This document shows, piece by piece, positions 1 to 7,957 of a stretch of 64,000 bases of DNA. Where the stretch lies: contig JBAZHC010000003.1 in assembly GCA_041652575.1 (NCBI GenBank), forward strand, positions 216,949 to 280,948. Reading direction: 5' to 3'. Under the pieces are notes generated by a model. That model had not been told where the DNA came from. It saw nothing but the letters and a program-made list of their open reading frames with translations, and ran no database searches. This DNA comes from Phycisphaerae bacterium. GTDB lineage: Bacteria > Planctomycetota > Phycisphaerae > Sedimentisphaerales > UBA12454. A program made the translations under genes and the position numbers. Each line of letters begins with the position of its first letter. Within the stretch, counting starts at the first letter, position 1.

Positions 1-1191
1 ATATTTGGTGATTAACTTATCAAGCAAATCGATAGCTTGATCATAATCTCCTTTCTGGGCGGATATTTCCGCATTTTTCCAAATTTTCCCTGCCCCGAAG
101 AAAACATCTATCTTTTCTACAGTATAATTCTTCAGTTCCTGCCACTTATGATTTAAATCATATTTTTTATCAATCCCAAAAACCCCGGCCATGAGCAAGA
201 CAAAAATTATCATCACGGCAAAGGCTTTTATCATTGCGATTTTAGGCTTCCGCTCCTCTTTAAACGAAATTGTTTTGGCATAATCTATTGTACCTTTATA
301 TGCTTTTTTCCCGCGTATCCTTAATGACTGCCAATTAATAGTTTTGGAATCTGCGCCGAGGTCGACTAACAATTCTTTGGCACTATTTTGCCGTTTACCC
401 GGCTCTTTGGAAAGGGCTTTCAGCAAGGCTGTATTTTGTTTTTGGCTAAGTTTATCCAATGGCCGTGGCGGTACATTCACAATCTGATATTCTATCGATC
501 CCCGCCAGAAAGGCGGTTTGCCGGACAGGCTCTCATATATACTTGCGGCCAGCGAATAAATATCGCTTCGATGGTCTGGTTCGCCGCCGCGAAATTGCTC
601 CGGAGCCATATAAAGTAATGTGCCGGAAGTTTCCTTGCCGGTTATGCGAGTCATAGAATCTTTAAGCTGCCTTGCGATGCCAAAATCAGCCAATTTGGCA
701 GTACCAGACTTGGTAAGCATTATATTGGCAGGTTTAATATCTCTATGCAGGACATTCTGTGAATGTGCGTAATCCAGACCTACAGCTACTTGTGAAAATA
801 TCTCAATAGTCTCATCAACACTCAATGTACCGGCAGAAATGATTTTTTCCTCTAAACTGCCGCCATCAATATACTCCATTACCAGGTATTTTATCGCTTC
901 ATCAGACTGGAAAGTACGCAGTCTAACGATATTATGATGCGATAATTTCAGGGCTGTTTTTGCCTCTTTGCGAAGATTATCTATTGCCCGTTTATTATTG
1001 GCCAGAATTGTCGGTAAAACTTTAACAGCAACTTTGTCATCAAGCTCTATATCCTGCGCCAGATATACCATACCCATTCCCCCGTAACCAATCTGGCGGA
1101 TGATTTTATATTGCCCACTTAGAATCTGTCCTTCCTGCTCACCAGGCATTGTCGGGGCATTGTCTAATGTGTCAAAACCATCCTCACTCAT
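1..1191 (-). CDS. Membrane-anchored Ser/Thr protein kinase, C-terminus beyond window edge
   Basis: About 397 residues are visible and the frame is still open at base 1. A eukaryote-like kinase domain fills residues 28-280: glycine loop IGYGGMG, the VAVKVLP lysine near residue 57, HRDIKPAN catalytic loop, DFG and APE motifs. A single membrane segment follows at about 318-337, and then the start of a helical region that looks TPR-like (AQKGDYDQAIDLLDKL). The kinase should face the cytoplasm and the repeats the periplasm. AAGGGA stands seven bases before the ATG. It is the last visible gene of the ESCRT-like operon, 58 bases after the Snf7-like gene, and is a close paralogue of the kinase at 4636-7377, alignable even at DNA level. 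Substrates cannot be read from the sequence; the filament proteins next door are an inference. Confidence 0.93.
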   Translation of the reverse strand, partial: MSEDGFDTLDNAPTMPGEQEGQILSGQYKIIRQIGYGGMGMVYLAQDIELDDKVAVKVLPTILANNKRAIDNLRKEAKTALKLSHHNIVRLRTFQSDEAIKYLVMEYIDGGSLEEKIISAGTLSVDETIEIFSQVAVGLDYAHSQNVLHRDIKPANIMLTKSGTAKLADFGIARQLKDSMTRITGKETSGTLLYMAPEQFRGGEPDHRSDIYSLAASIYESLSGKPPFWRGSIEYQIVNVPPRPLDKLSQKQNTALLKALSKEPGKRQNSAKELLVDLGADSKTINWQSLRIRGKKAYKGTIDYAKTISFKEERKPKIAMIKAFAVMIIFVLLMAGVFGIDKKYDLNHKWQELKNYTVEKIDVFFGAGKIWKNAEISAQKGDYDQAIDLLDKLITKY

Positions 1192-1229
1192 TTACAATCC
1201 CTTTTAATCATTAGCTTAATTTTGTATAT

Positions 1230-1252
1230 ATCTGTGCTCATCCGTGGGTTTA
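1230..1252. repeat. Short ATCTGTG/ATCCGTG repeat, copy 1
   Basis: A degenerate pair of ATCTGYG-ATCCGYG units reads ATCTGTGCTCATCCGTGG. Its right end overlaps the TAA stop of the ESCRT-III-like gene, whose stop occupies 1250-1252. Related copies lie at 1881-1904, 3096-3158, 7406-7432 and 8849-8876. Confidence 0.55.
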
Positions 1253-1858
1253 CTCTTTTTCTTTCTTCAATTGTTTTTCTATTTCGCCGAGCATCTCATC
1301 GATTTTGCCGTCAACCTGGCCCTCGGCCATCTGGGCACGCTCTGAAATCATCGAATCAATCTGGTCAAAGCTTACCGATTCTTCGTCGCCTTCGTAATCA
1401 GTTTCAAATGCGGTATCGCTAACCCTGTCGAGCACCATAGTCATCGCTCTATCCATTTGTTTTGCCTGTCCCATCGCCATGTTGAGGTCTGTAACAGTTT
1501 TGGAAAGATCGATATTCTTAAAGACCGCTGAAATCGATTTCGTAGCCGACTGCAGGCCTTTTGCGAACTGGCCATAACCTTCTATCCGCTCCTTTGTCTG
1601 AACGAGGGCTTCAAATGTAAGCAAGGCACTTTCGAACCGCCTGCGTTCATTCATTGTCTGCACAAGCAGCTTGGCAAGTTTCTGATAGTTTGTCTTATCG
1701 CCCTGCCTTTTCGCCCTTATTGCCTTTTCGCAATAGCCGTGTTCGTGCTTATTGAGGTCGCGAATCCTCCTCCTATGCAAATCGAGCACATTTTGAATAG
1801 CCATATCGCGTTCAAGCTGCCGCTGCTGTTTACTTTTAAATAATCCGCCAAGTGCCAT
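1250..1858 (-). CDS. ESCRT-III (Snf7/Vps2/24/46)-like filament protein
   Basis: This 202-residue all-helical protein has the charge layout of ESCRT-III subunits. Residues 1-75 are strongly basic, a long helical hairpin covers about 10-90, and a middle stretch near 97-145 (AKGLQSATKSISAVFKNIDL, then TVTDLNMAMGQAKQMDRAM) resembles the helix 3-4 region of the Vps2/Vps24/CHMP1 class. The tail from residue 152 is acidic. Residues 187-198 (DEMLGEIEKQLK) match a MIT-interacting motif of type 1 at the D, L, L and K positions but lack the central RL. AGGAG precedes the ATG. It sits 33 bases downstream of a MIT-AAA gene, the expected partner. PspA/IM30, itself an ESCRT-III homologue, is the main alternative; the charge pattern and tail favour the Snf7 branch. 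Confidence 0.7.
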   Translation of the reverse strand: MALGGLFKSKQQRQLERDMAIQNVLDLHRRRIRDLNKHEHGYCEKAIRAKRQGDKTNYQKLAKLLVQTMNERRRFESALLTFEALVQTKERIEGYGQFAKGLQSATKSISAVFKNIDLSKTVTDLNMAMGQAKQMDRAMTMVLDRVSDTAFETDYEGDEESVSFDQIDSMISERAQMAEGQVDGKIDEMLGEIEKQLKKEKE

Positions 1859-1880
1859 ATTTTATCTCCTAATCAATTTT

Positions 1881-1904
1881 AAACCGCAGATTTATACGGA
1901 TTTA
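1881..1904. repeat. Short ATCTGCG-type repeat, copy 2
   Basis: AAACCGCAGATTTATACGGA reads on the gene strand as TCCGTATAAATCTGCGG. It supplies the last codons and the TAA stop (1892-1894) of the MIT-AAA ATPase gene. Confidence 0.6.
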
Positions 1905-3079
1905 TTCTGCCATTTTTCATACTTTGTTAAATCGTTTTTATTTGTCAGAGGCGGCATATGGGCAATAACGTTATCCAAATCATCAGGAGAAATTACTGTC
2001 ATTTTCAGTGTGTAATTTTCCAGTGCCGCTTTGCCTTTATCCACTAAATCGAGAAGGTCGGGATTGGCCTTTGAAATCATATTCCGTATAAGCTCCTTGC
2101 AAATCTGCTCTATTTCCCGACCGCTGTAGCCGGCTGTTTTATCAGCACACTGTTCCACGGTTCCTGTGATTTTGTAACCTTTTTTAATCAGCAGCAGCTC
2201 GAATATTTTTTCTCTCGCTTTCTTATCAGGCAGACCTACATAAGCAAGCTTGCCGAAACGTGAAAGCACCGCCTGGTCAATCAGCCACGGTTTGTTGGTA
2301 GCGGCTATGACTAATACGAGCTTATCGGAGCTTTTGCTTTCGAAGCCGTCCATACAGGTTAAAAATTCGGCAAGAACCCTTCGCTCCGCTCCATTGCTGT
2401 CGGAATCTCTATTGGCTACAAGCGATTCAAAATCGTCGAGAAAGATTACCGCAGGACTGCTCTGTTCGGCCAGTTCGAATATCGCGTTTACGAGTCTGCT
2501 CGATTCGCCGAAATATTTGCTGAGCATATCGCTTATTTTGCAGGAAAAAAATGTCGCCTCAAGTCCTTTCGAAACGGCCGCGGCGATAAGAGTTTTTCCT
2601 GTTCCGGGCGGACCATATAAAAGCAGATTGGCCGCCTTTGAAACTCCCATTTCCGCAGGTCTTTTGGCAAAAGACAAAGCGTAAGATTCCTTCACAAACT
2701 TTTTCACATCATCAAGACCTGCAATATCGTTCCAGCCGACTTTTGCCTGCTTTATCAAACCGCGGGCATTTTCAATATAATTTCCTTTTTCGCCTGCAAT
2801 TGTCTGATTATCCGCCGGTATGGTAACCCCGTTTTGCACGCCCGGTTTTTTGCCGTTACGAAGCTGGTCGGCGTAAGTCTGCAATTTTTCCGCTTCAGCC
2901 AGTCTTTTCTTTTTAACTTCACTGCTGGTCGCACTCATAGCATATTGTTTCATCAATTTTGCCGCTCGTGCATAACTTGAAGCCGCCTTCGCCCAATTTT
3001 GCAGGTCCACGAGCCTTCTGGCCGTGCCTATCGCGCCTTCCAAAAGGTCAACCAATACACCGCTTAAATCAATAGACAT
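1892..3079 (-). CDS. Vps4-like AAA ATPase with N-terminal MIT-like domain (1)
   Basis: The 395-residue protein has a MIT-like three-helix domain (about 5-75, with the ALA-spaced segment NWAKAASSYARAAKLM and a closing AEAEKLQTYADQL), a linker to about 112, and one AAA module. Walker A is GPPGTGKT at 156-163. Walker B is VIFLDD at 211-216, with Asp where Glu is usual. The sensor-1 segment AATNKPWLIDQAVLSRFGK closely follows the Vps4/katanin pattern GATNxPWxLDxAxxRRF, with a likely arginine finger at R274. MIT-AAA is the architecture of Vps4, which disassembles ESCRT-III filaments. It lies directly upstream of the ESCRT-III-like gene. The Asp in Walker B may slow hydrolysis. Start chosen at the ATG behind AAAGG. 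Confidence 0.85.
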   Translation of the reverse strand: MSIDLSGVLVDLLEGAIGTARRLVDLQNWAKAASSYARAAKLMKQYAMSATSSEVKKKRLAEAEKLQTYADQLRNGKKPGVQNGVTIPADNQTIAGEKGNYIENARGLIKQAKVGWNDIAGLDDVKKFVKESYALSFAKRPAEMGVSKAANLLLYGPPGTGKTLIAAAVSKGLEATFFSCKISDMLSKYFGESSRLVNAIFELAEQSSPAVIFLDDFESLVANRDSDSNGAERRVLAEFLTCMDGFESKSSDKLVLVIAATNKPWLIDQAVLSRFGKLAYVGLPDKKAREKIFELLLIKKGYKITGTVEQCADKTAGYSGREIEQICKELIRNMISKANPDLLDLVDKGKAALENYTLKMTVISPDDLDNVIAHMPPLTNKNDLTKYEKWQNKSV

Positions 3080-3095
3080 ATCATTAAACCTTTCT

Positions 3096-3158
3096 TTATC
3101 CGCAGATTAACGCAGATTCACTGGGCATCTTGTTTTCATCTGCGATTATCTGTAATTA
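3096..3158. repeat. Short ATCTGCG-type repeats, copies 3 and 4
   Basis: Two units, TTATCCGCAGATTAACGCAG at 3096-3115 and CATCTGCGATTATCTGTAAT at 3137-3156, fill most of the gap between the coiled-coil gene and the MIT-AAA gene. The second provides the TAA stop (3156-3158) of the coiled-coil gene. The Shine-Dalgarno of the downstream ATPase gene abuts the first. Confidence 0.65.
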
Positions 3159-3779
3159 CGCTTTTTCCGGTTCTTCTTTTTCCTTTGGTTTAAAGACCTT
3201 CTCTTCGATATTTTCCCAGGCATCTTCGGTCAGTTCCTCTTCGCCGGCTTCTTCCATCGCAGCGACTATCTTTGAAATTTCCGGGTCAATCGCTTCGATT
3301 TCGGCGTCGCTTTCGCCAAGAATATCCAGCAGTCTTTTGGACTGAGCGTCGCCCTGTTTGCTCTTTACTTTAATATCGAGCATAAATTTTTCGAGCTTCT
3401 CCGGCTCAAGGGAACTTATCATTCCCCACAAGCCTTCTGTCTTTAAGAGTTTCTCACGCTTCTTAATCTGGGACAGCTTGCCGGTAACGAGAATCTGCCT
3501 GCTTATCAGATTATTGGCCTTGACAATATCTCTTGCCTCATCGTCAACCTGTTTTATCTGAATGGCGAGAGTTTGTTTTTCAAGAACGCTTTTCTTTTTT
3601 CGTCCTTCCTCGAACAAAGTCCGTTTTTTACCTTCCAGTTGTCTTACCTCGCTGATAAAACCTTCCTGAATCGTCTGCAGTCTGATTTTTTCGTCCTCGA
3701 GCTGATTAGTGGTAAGCTTTTCTATCTTCATCAGCTTTCCGCCAAAAAGTCCTGTCACCTTGCTCAACCAATTTTTCAT
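3156..3779 (-). CDS. Basic-to-acidic coiled-coil protein, possible second ESCRT-III-like subunit
   Basis: The 207-residue protein begins with a short amphipathic segment (MKNWLSKVTGLFGGKLMKI) like the membrane-touching N-termini of CHMP4/Snf7 and PspA. A long basic helical hairpin runs through about 20-120 and a shorter helical region through 120-165. The tail at about 155-205 is very acidic with a final KPKEKEEPEKA. No enzyme motif is seen. Length, charge switch and position between an unrecognised gene and the MIT-AAA gene fit a filament-forming partner. I could not match it to a named family, so the ESCRT-III relation is an inference. AGGAG stands eight bases before the ATG. Confidence 0.6.
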   Translation of the reverse strand: MKNWLSKVTGLFGGKLMKIEKLTTNQLEDEKIRLQTIQEGFISEVRQLEGKKRTLFEEGRKKKSVLEKQTLAIQIKQVDDEARDIVKANNLISRQILVTGKLSQIKKREKLLKTEGLWGMISSLEPEKLEKFMLDIKVKSKQGDAQSKRLLDILGESDAEIEAIDPEISKIVAAMEEAGEEELTEDAWENIEEKVFKPKEKEEPEKA

Positions 3780-3801
3780 AACTGTATCTCCTAATAAAGT
3801 G

Positions 3802-4581
3802 TTAAATTTTCTTTTTCAATACAAAGCCCACGCCCGAAACTTTACTCAAAACCATATCTTCGGATTCGGCTGCAAATTGCCCCGCTATATCCTTCACAAA
3901 CTCAAGACTAAAACTGTTTTCGATTGCTATCTTTTCCAGATTTGCAAACTCCCGCACCATAACAGCCCGTTTGATAGCGTCCCTGCAAACCCTGCCGCGC
4001 TCATCCAGCGTCAGTCCGCAGAAATACTGGATATATTCGCTTAGTCGCGTACTTTTTCTGTCCCAAACCAATTCCGGAATCTCCGGCCCAGCCAGAATTG
4101 GATAGACTGCATTAGACGCCCAGCCTGAACCGCTCGGCTCATTTATTACAAATCGTTTCGCTTCATCATTCCAGCCGGTCGGACTAAACAGGCCTAATAT
4201 GCAATCAAAACAGCCGCGTGTTGCCAAATCTGATTCTTTACTGAGAATTGCGCTAAGTTCGCCAAGCGAAATCGGCTCATCATCATTGCCGGATTTTACA
4301 AGTCTATCCAGCCGAATAATAACTTTGCCTGTAAGTTCAATCGGCCGTTGTCGCTTTCCAAAAAGTCCAGCCCTTGTTGTAATACGAATTGATATGAATT
4401 TACCTGACGGGAATTTGCTCTCCAATTCGCTTCGCAGCATTTTCCCCTCGGTCAGTTTGCGTAATTCAGATAGATTATCACCTTCCTGAATTGGCCCGTG
4501 ATTCTCTACCATAGCCAAATTCTCTCTTAACCGGCCAATAAACTTATCCTCACAAATTTTCTTCTTCGCACTATTTATCAT
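3802..4581 (-). CDS. Uncharacterised 259-residue protein of the ESCRT-like operon
   Basis: I do not recognise this protein. It is mixed alpha/beta, soluble, without signal peptide or membrane segment. A basic strand-rich part (about 50-95, GKFISIRITTRAGLFGKRQR) is followed by helical segments. The stretch 103-145 (ISLGELSAILSKESDLATRG) could be a helix-turn-helix or winged-helix-like unit, and the C-terminal 70 residues are helical. GGAG precedes the ATG. It lies between the kinase-PPIase gene (54-base gap) and the coiled-coil gene (22-base gap), so it is probably co-transcribed and part of the same system. A winged-helix adaptor role as in ESCRT-II would be attractive but is speculation. Confidence 0.8.
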   Translation of the reverse strand: MINSAKKKICEDKFIGRLRENLAMVENHGPIQEGDNLSELRKLTEGKMLRSELESKFPSGKFISIRITTRAGLFGKRQRPIELTGKVIIRLDRLVKSGNDDEPISLGELSAILSKESDLATRGCFDCILGLFSPTGWNDEAKRFVINEPSGSGWASNAVYPILAGPEIPELVWDRKSTRLSEYIQYFCGLTLDERGRVCRDAIKRAVMVREFANLEKIAIENSFSLEFVKDIAGQFAAESEDMVLSKVSGVGFVLKKKI

Positions 4582-4635
4582 TCTTACTCCATTGTTCTTT
4601 TGTTACGATCTGTCTTCATTGCAATTCCGGATAGT

Positions 4636-7377
4636 TTATTTTATTGTATTGAATTCTATCTTATCACTTTCATTAGCAAATTTTATATCAGCTTCCGCTT
4701 TAATCTTCTGAATGTAATCCAGAACTATCTGTTCTTTCTGCTTGTTGGTAAGAACCTCTACAATTTGACCTTTTGCCTTATCGAGACTACAGGTATTGGC
4801 ATTGGCATATTCGACAAGTTTTATAATATGGAAACCGAAATTAGTCTCTACGACATCGCTTACCTGACCCGGTTTAAGTGAATAAGCCGCCTTTTCAAAT
4901 TCTGAGACAAAAGTGCCTTTGGGCTGCATACCCAAGTCTCCTCCATTCTTTGCTGAAGGACATTGTGAATATTGTTTTGCAAGTTCTTCGAAGTTTCCAC
5001 CGGCTTTTATCTTCCCCAGAATTTCCTGCGCCTTCATTTTAGCTTGTGCTTTGGCTCGTTCAGGGCGATTGTTATTCTTTTCAGGTATTATAAGTATATG
5101 CTTTGTGTGCATCTTTTCAGGTTCCTGGAATTGCTGACTATTTGCGTCATAGTACGCCTTAATCTGTTCATTGGTGGGGGCTTTTATTTTATTGGCAAAC
5201 TCGCCTTCTATCAATTTTTCAAACATTAATTTCTTGCGCATATTCGATTCGAATTCGCTTAAAGTTGTGCCATAAGACTTGAGAAGCGATTTGAATTCAT
5301 CAATTGTTAAATTCTGCTCGGCAATTTGTTTGTTAGTCTGCTCATCTATGTCAGATTGGCTGACGGTAATATTCTCCTGCCTTTCCTTCTGGGCCAGAAG
5401 CTCTTCGATTACCAATTGCTCTACGATGCGTTTTCTCAACTGCTGACGATATTGATCCTGCATATTCAGAGGAATCCTGCTTGTAAGTTGTTCCATTCTT
5501 GCCTGCAGCATTTTTTCTATCTGCCCTTCAGTAATTTTTGTGCCGTTAACCGTTACAACAGCGGCACTTGAATCAGTTATTTGTTGTGGTTGCGGAGGTT
5601 CAGTTAAATTTCCGGTATTAGGACTGTAATAGCCGTCTATCTTCTTTTTCAAAGTTAATGCTTCGCTGTTATCAGGATATAATTCAAGTGCTTTACCTAA
5701 AGCCTTTAACGCCTCTTTACTTTGTTCCTTATTGTCTCTTGCTTTAGCATAAGATAATAGTTCATCGAATTCTTTCTGATTTTCCTTTTCAACTATTTTT
5801 TTTCTCTCCGCTTCAATATTATACTGCACAGTCTTTTTAACAGAATCAAGCTTAAGTTGTGTTGAAGTAACCTGCTTGAAAGATAATGCTTTTGTGTAAT
5901 TTTCAATCACTAAATCAAGGTTATTTGCTTTTTCCGCACCTTCCGCCTTGGCTAAATATAAATTATGCTGACAGGTCGCGAGTTCATCTTTAATTTCGCT
6001 ATCTTCAGGCTTTATTTCTAGTGCTTTTTGGTAAAATTTCACGGCATCAGATAAATTACCTTTTTTTTCAGAGGCTTGTGCCTGAGCAATCCATTTGTCA
6101 TATTCTTGTTTTTTCCTATCAGCCTCAATCTTATCCTGTTCTAACTTTTTCTCTTTTTCCTCTACCAATTTCTTTTGTTTTTCAGCTTCGGCTTCTTTTG
6201 CAATCTCCTGGGCAGTCTTTTCAACCTGCTTTTGAACGTTAGGTATAGTTATCGGTTTTATAGGAGACTGCGGCTCTATCGCTGATTTTTCAGAAACAGG
6301 CCTCTGCGTAATATCTGCTGCCGTCTGTTGAGCATTTTGACTACGGTATTTCACAAAAATCATCAAGGAAATAATCACGGCAATAGCCAGAACCGCTGCG
6401 ACCAAAGCTCCTATCTTCTTTTTTTGGGCTTTTTGTCTTTCAACTTTTATATTTATCGTTTGGGCATAATCCAGCGTATCTTTATAATGCTTTGGCGTAT
6501 CTTTTTTAACCGGCTGCCAATTAAGAATTGCTGAATCTGCACCAAGGCCAGCCAATAATTCTTTGGCGCTTTCCTGCCGGTCATTCGGTTCTTTGGAAAG
6601 GGCTTTCAGCAGAGCCGTGTTTTGCTTTTGGCTAAGTTTATCCAAGGGCTGGGGCGGCACATTCATAATCTGATATTCTATCGAACCACGCCAGAAAGGC
6701 GGTTTGCCGGACAGACATTCGTATATACTTGCGGCAAGAGAATAAATATCGCTGTGATGGTCGGGTTTGCCACCGCGAAATTGTTCCGGAGCCATATAAA
6801 GCAGTGTCCCGCTTGTTTCTTTGCCGGTAATATGAGTCATAGATTCTTTAAGCTGCCTTGCGATACCGAAATCGGCAATTTTTGCAACGCCGTCTTTAGT
6901 AAGCATTATATTGGCAGGCTTTATATCCCTGTGCAAAACATGCTGTGAGTGTGCATAATCAAGCGCTGCGGCAACTTGTGTAAATATTTTAAGAGTTTCG
7001 TCAACGCTTAATACTCCGTCAGCAGTGATTTTATCCTCTAAGCTTCCTCCATTAATATATTCCATTACAAGGTATTTTATGGCTTCATCAGACTGGAAGT
7101 TATGCAAACGAACAATATTATGGTGAGACAATGCAAGGTCTGTTCTTGCTTCTCTGCAAAGATTATCTATCGCCCTTTTGTTATTAGCCAAAAGTGTCGG
7201 CAAAACTTTTATGGCTATTTCAATATCAAGTTCCAAGTCTTTGGCCAAATAGACTGCCCCCATTCCGCCGGAGCCGATTTGGCGGATGATCTTATATCGT
7301 CCGCTTAGAATCTGCCCGCCCGGTTCACCCGGTATCGTTGGGGCATTGTCTAAAGTGTCAAAATCATCCTTACTCAT
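4636..7377 (-). CDS. Ser/Thr kinase - membrane segment - TPR - PpiC-type prolyl isomerase fusion
   Basis: This 913-residue protein joins four parts. The kinase domain spans 28-280 (IGSGGMG loop at 34-40, K57, HRDIKPAN at 149-156, DFG 169-171, APE 196-198). A membrane helix is at about 322-343. A Lys/Glu-rich coiled coil (380-430) leads into TPR-like repeats (about 430-585). A SurA/PrsA-like N-terminal chaperone region (about 605-735) precedes a parvulin domain at 756-857, with HTKHILI at its start, the GGDLG loop and FGFHIIKL at its end. The kinase should be cytoplasmic and the isomerase periplasmic, so the protein could connect envelope folding state to phosphorylation. AAGGA precedes the ATG. 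It is paralogous to the kinase at 1-1191 over the kinase part. Confidence 0.93.
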   Translation of the reverse strand: MSKDDFDTLDNAPTIPGEPGGQILSGRYKIIRQIGSGGMGAVYLAKDLELDIEIAIKVLPTLLANNKRAIDNLCREARTDLALSHHNIVRLHNFQSDEAIKYLVMEYINGGSLEDKITADGVLSVDETLKIFTQVAAALDYAHSQHVLHRDIKPANIMLTKDGVAKIADFGIARQLKESMTHITGKETSGTLLYMAPEQFRGGKPDHHSDIYSLAASIYECLSGKPPFWRGSIEYQIMNVPPQPLDKLSQKQNTALLKALSKEPNDRQESAKELLAGLGADSAILNWQPVKKDTPKHYKDTLDYAQTINIKVERQKAQKKKIGALVAAVLAIAVIISLMIFVKYRSQNAQQTAADITQRPVSEKSAIEPQSPIKPITIPNVQKQVEKTAQEIAKEAEAEKQKKLVEEKEKKLEQDKIEADRKKQEYDKWIAQAQASEKKGNLSDAVKFYQKALEIKPEDSEIKDELATCQHNLYLAKAEGAEKANNLDLVIENYTKALSFKQVTSTQLKLDSVKKTVQYNIEAERKKIVEKENQKEFDELLSYAKARDNKEQSKEALKALGKALELYPDNSEALTLKKKIDGYYSPNTGNLTEPPQPQQITDSSAAVVTVNGTKITEGQIEKMLQARMEQLTSRIPLNMQDQYRQQLRKRIVEQLVIEELLAQKERQENITVSQSDIDEQTNKQIAEQNLTIDEFKSLLKSYGTTLSEFESNMRKKLMFEKLIEGEFANKIKAPTNEQIKAYYDANSQQFQEPEKMHTKHILIIPEKNNNRPERAKAQAKMKAQEILGKIKAGGNFEELAKQYSQCPSAKNGGDLGMQPKGTFVSEFEKAAYSLKPGQVSDVVETNFGFHIIKLVEYANANTCSLDKAKGQIVEVLTNKQKEQIVLDYIQKIKAEADIKFANESDKIEFNTIK

Positions 7378-7405
7378 TTATCTTTTCCTTTTTATTCCAT
7401 CAGCA

Positions 7406-7432
7406 TTTATCCGCGTTCATCTGCGGTTACTA
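7406..7432. repeat. Short ATCTGCG-type repeat, copy 5
   Basis: ATTTATCCGCGTTCATCTGC followed by GGTTACTA fills the space between the kinase-PPIase gene and the membrane protein gene. Its right end is the TAG stop (7430-7432) of the membrane protein gene. Confidence 0.65.
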
Positions 7433-7954
7433 ACCGGCACTAAAGGTATCCTGTATTCGCATTTTCTCGAGTTCGCCGGCAAGCCAGATTATGAAAAAAA
7501 CTGAAAATACAAAAGCCGCAATCAGCATCACATCAATAAGCTTACTGAACTGAAAAGCCGCAAACACAAACGCCAGTAACAAACCTGAACCTGAATAAAT
7601 GATAATTAAAATCGCATTAACAAAATTCGACTCCTGCGCTAGCATCTTATTTATTAAAGGCACCGTAGCCAAACAGAGCAGCGAATATATCACAAGCCAG
7701 GATAAAATCCGCATACACGGATTAACCTTTTGTATCGCCGCAATAGCCGGATTAGCTGATAATTGCTCTGCTTGAACCTGCTGGGGTTCAGCAGGCTGAT
7801 TTTTTTGTTCGTTATGAATTTGAATGGTGCCGAACGGCAAAGAAACTTTTTGCGGAATAGATTTAACAAACGTATAACCCTGCCAGGAGCCGAATACAAT
7901 CAAGGCTGTTAAAGCGTAACCCGGTCTTAATAATTTCAAAATTGTTCCCAACAC
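7430..7954 (-). CDS. Four-helix membrane protein of the ESCRT-like operon
   Basis: The 174-residue protein has a first hydrophobic helix near 12-30, a polar Gln/Pro-rich loop (about 45-75, HNEQKNQPAEPQQVQAEQ), then three closely spaced helices near 83-102, 110-135 and 138-160, ending in a short charged tail. No family was recognised. The start is a GTG behind GGAG, and the upstream ATPase stop lies only three bases before it, so the two are probably translationally coupled. It could serve as a membrane anchor or cargo for the MIT-AAA/ESCRT-III-like proteins; nothing in the sequence proves this. Confidence 0.85.
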   Translation of the reverse strand: MLGTILKLLRPGYALTALIVFGSWQGYTFVKSIPQKVSLPFGTIQIHNEQKNQPAEPQQVQAEQLSANPAIAAIQKVNPCMRILSWLVIYSLLCLATVPLINKMLAQESNFVNAILIIIYSGSGLLLAFVFAAFQFSKLIDVMLIAAFVFSVFFIIWLAGELEKMRIQDTFSAG

Positions 7955-7957
7955 TTT

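Noticed and set aside
1250..1858. Reading the Snf7-like protein as a PspA/IM30 protein
   Set aside because: PspA lacks the strong basic-to-acidic switch and the MIM-like tail, and no PspB/C/F-like gene is nearby; kept only as an alternative because the two families are homologous.
2250..2684. Plus-strand frame of 144 codons opposite the MIT-AAA gene
   Set aside because: It is a shadow of the real ATPase gene, with low-complexity Ser-rich translation and no family resemblance.
4604..4632. Possible further ATCTGCG repeat between 259-residue and kinase genes
   Set aside because: Only GATCTGTCTTCAT matches loosely; too weak to count as a copy.
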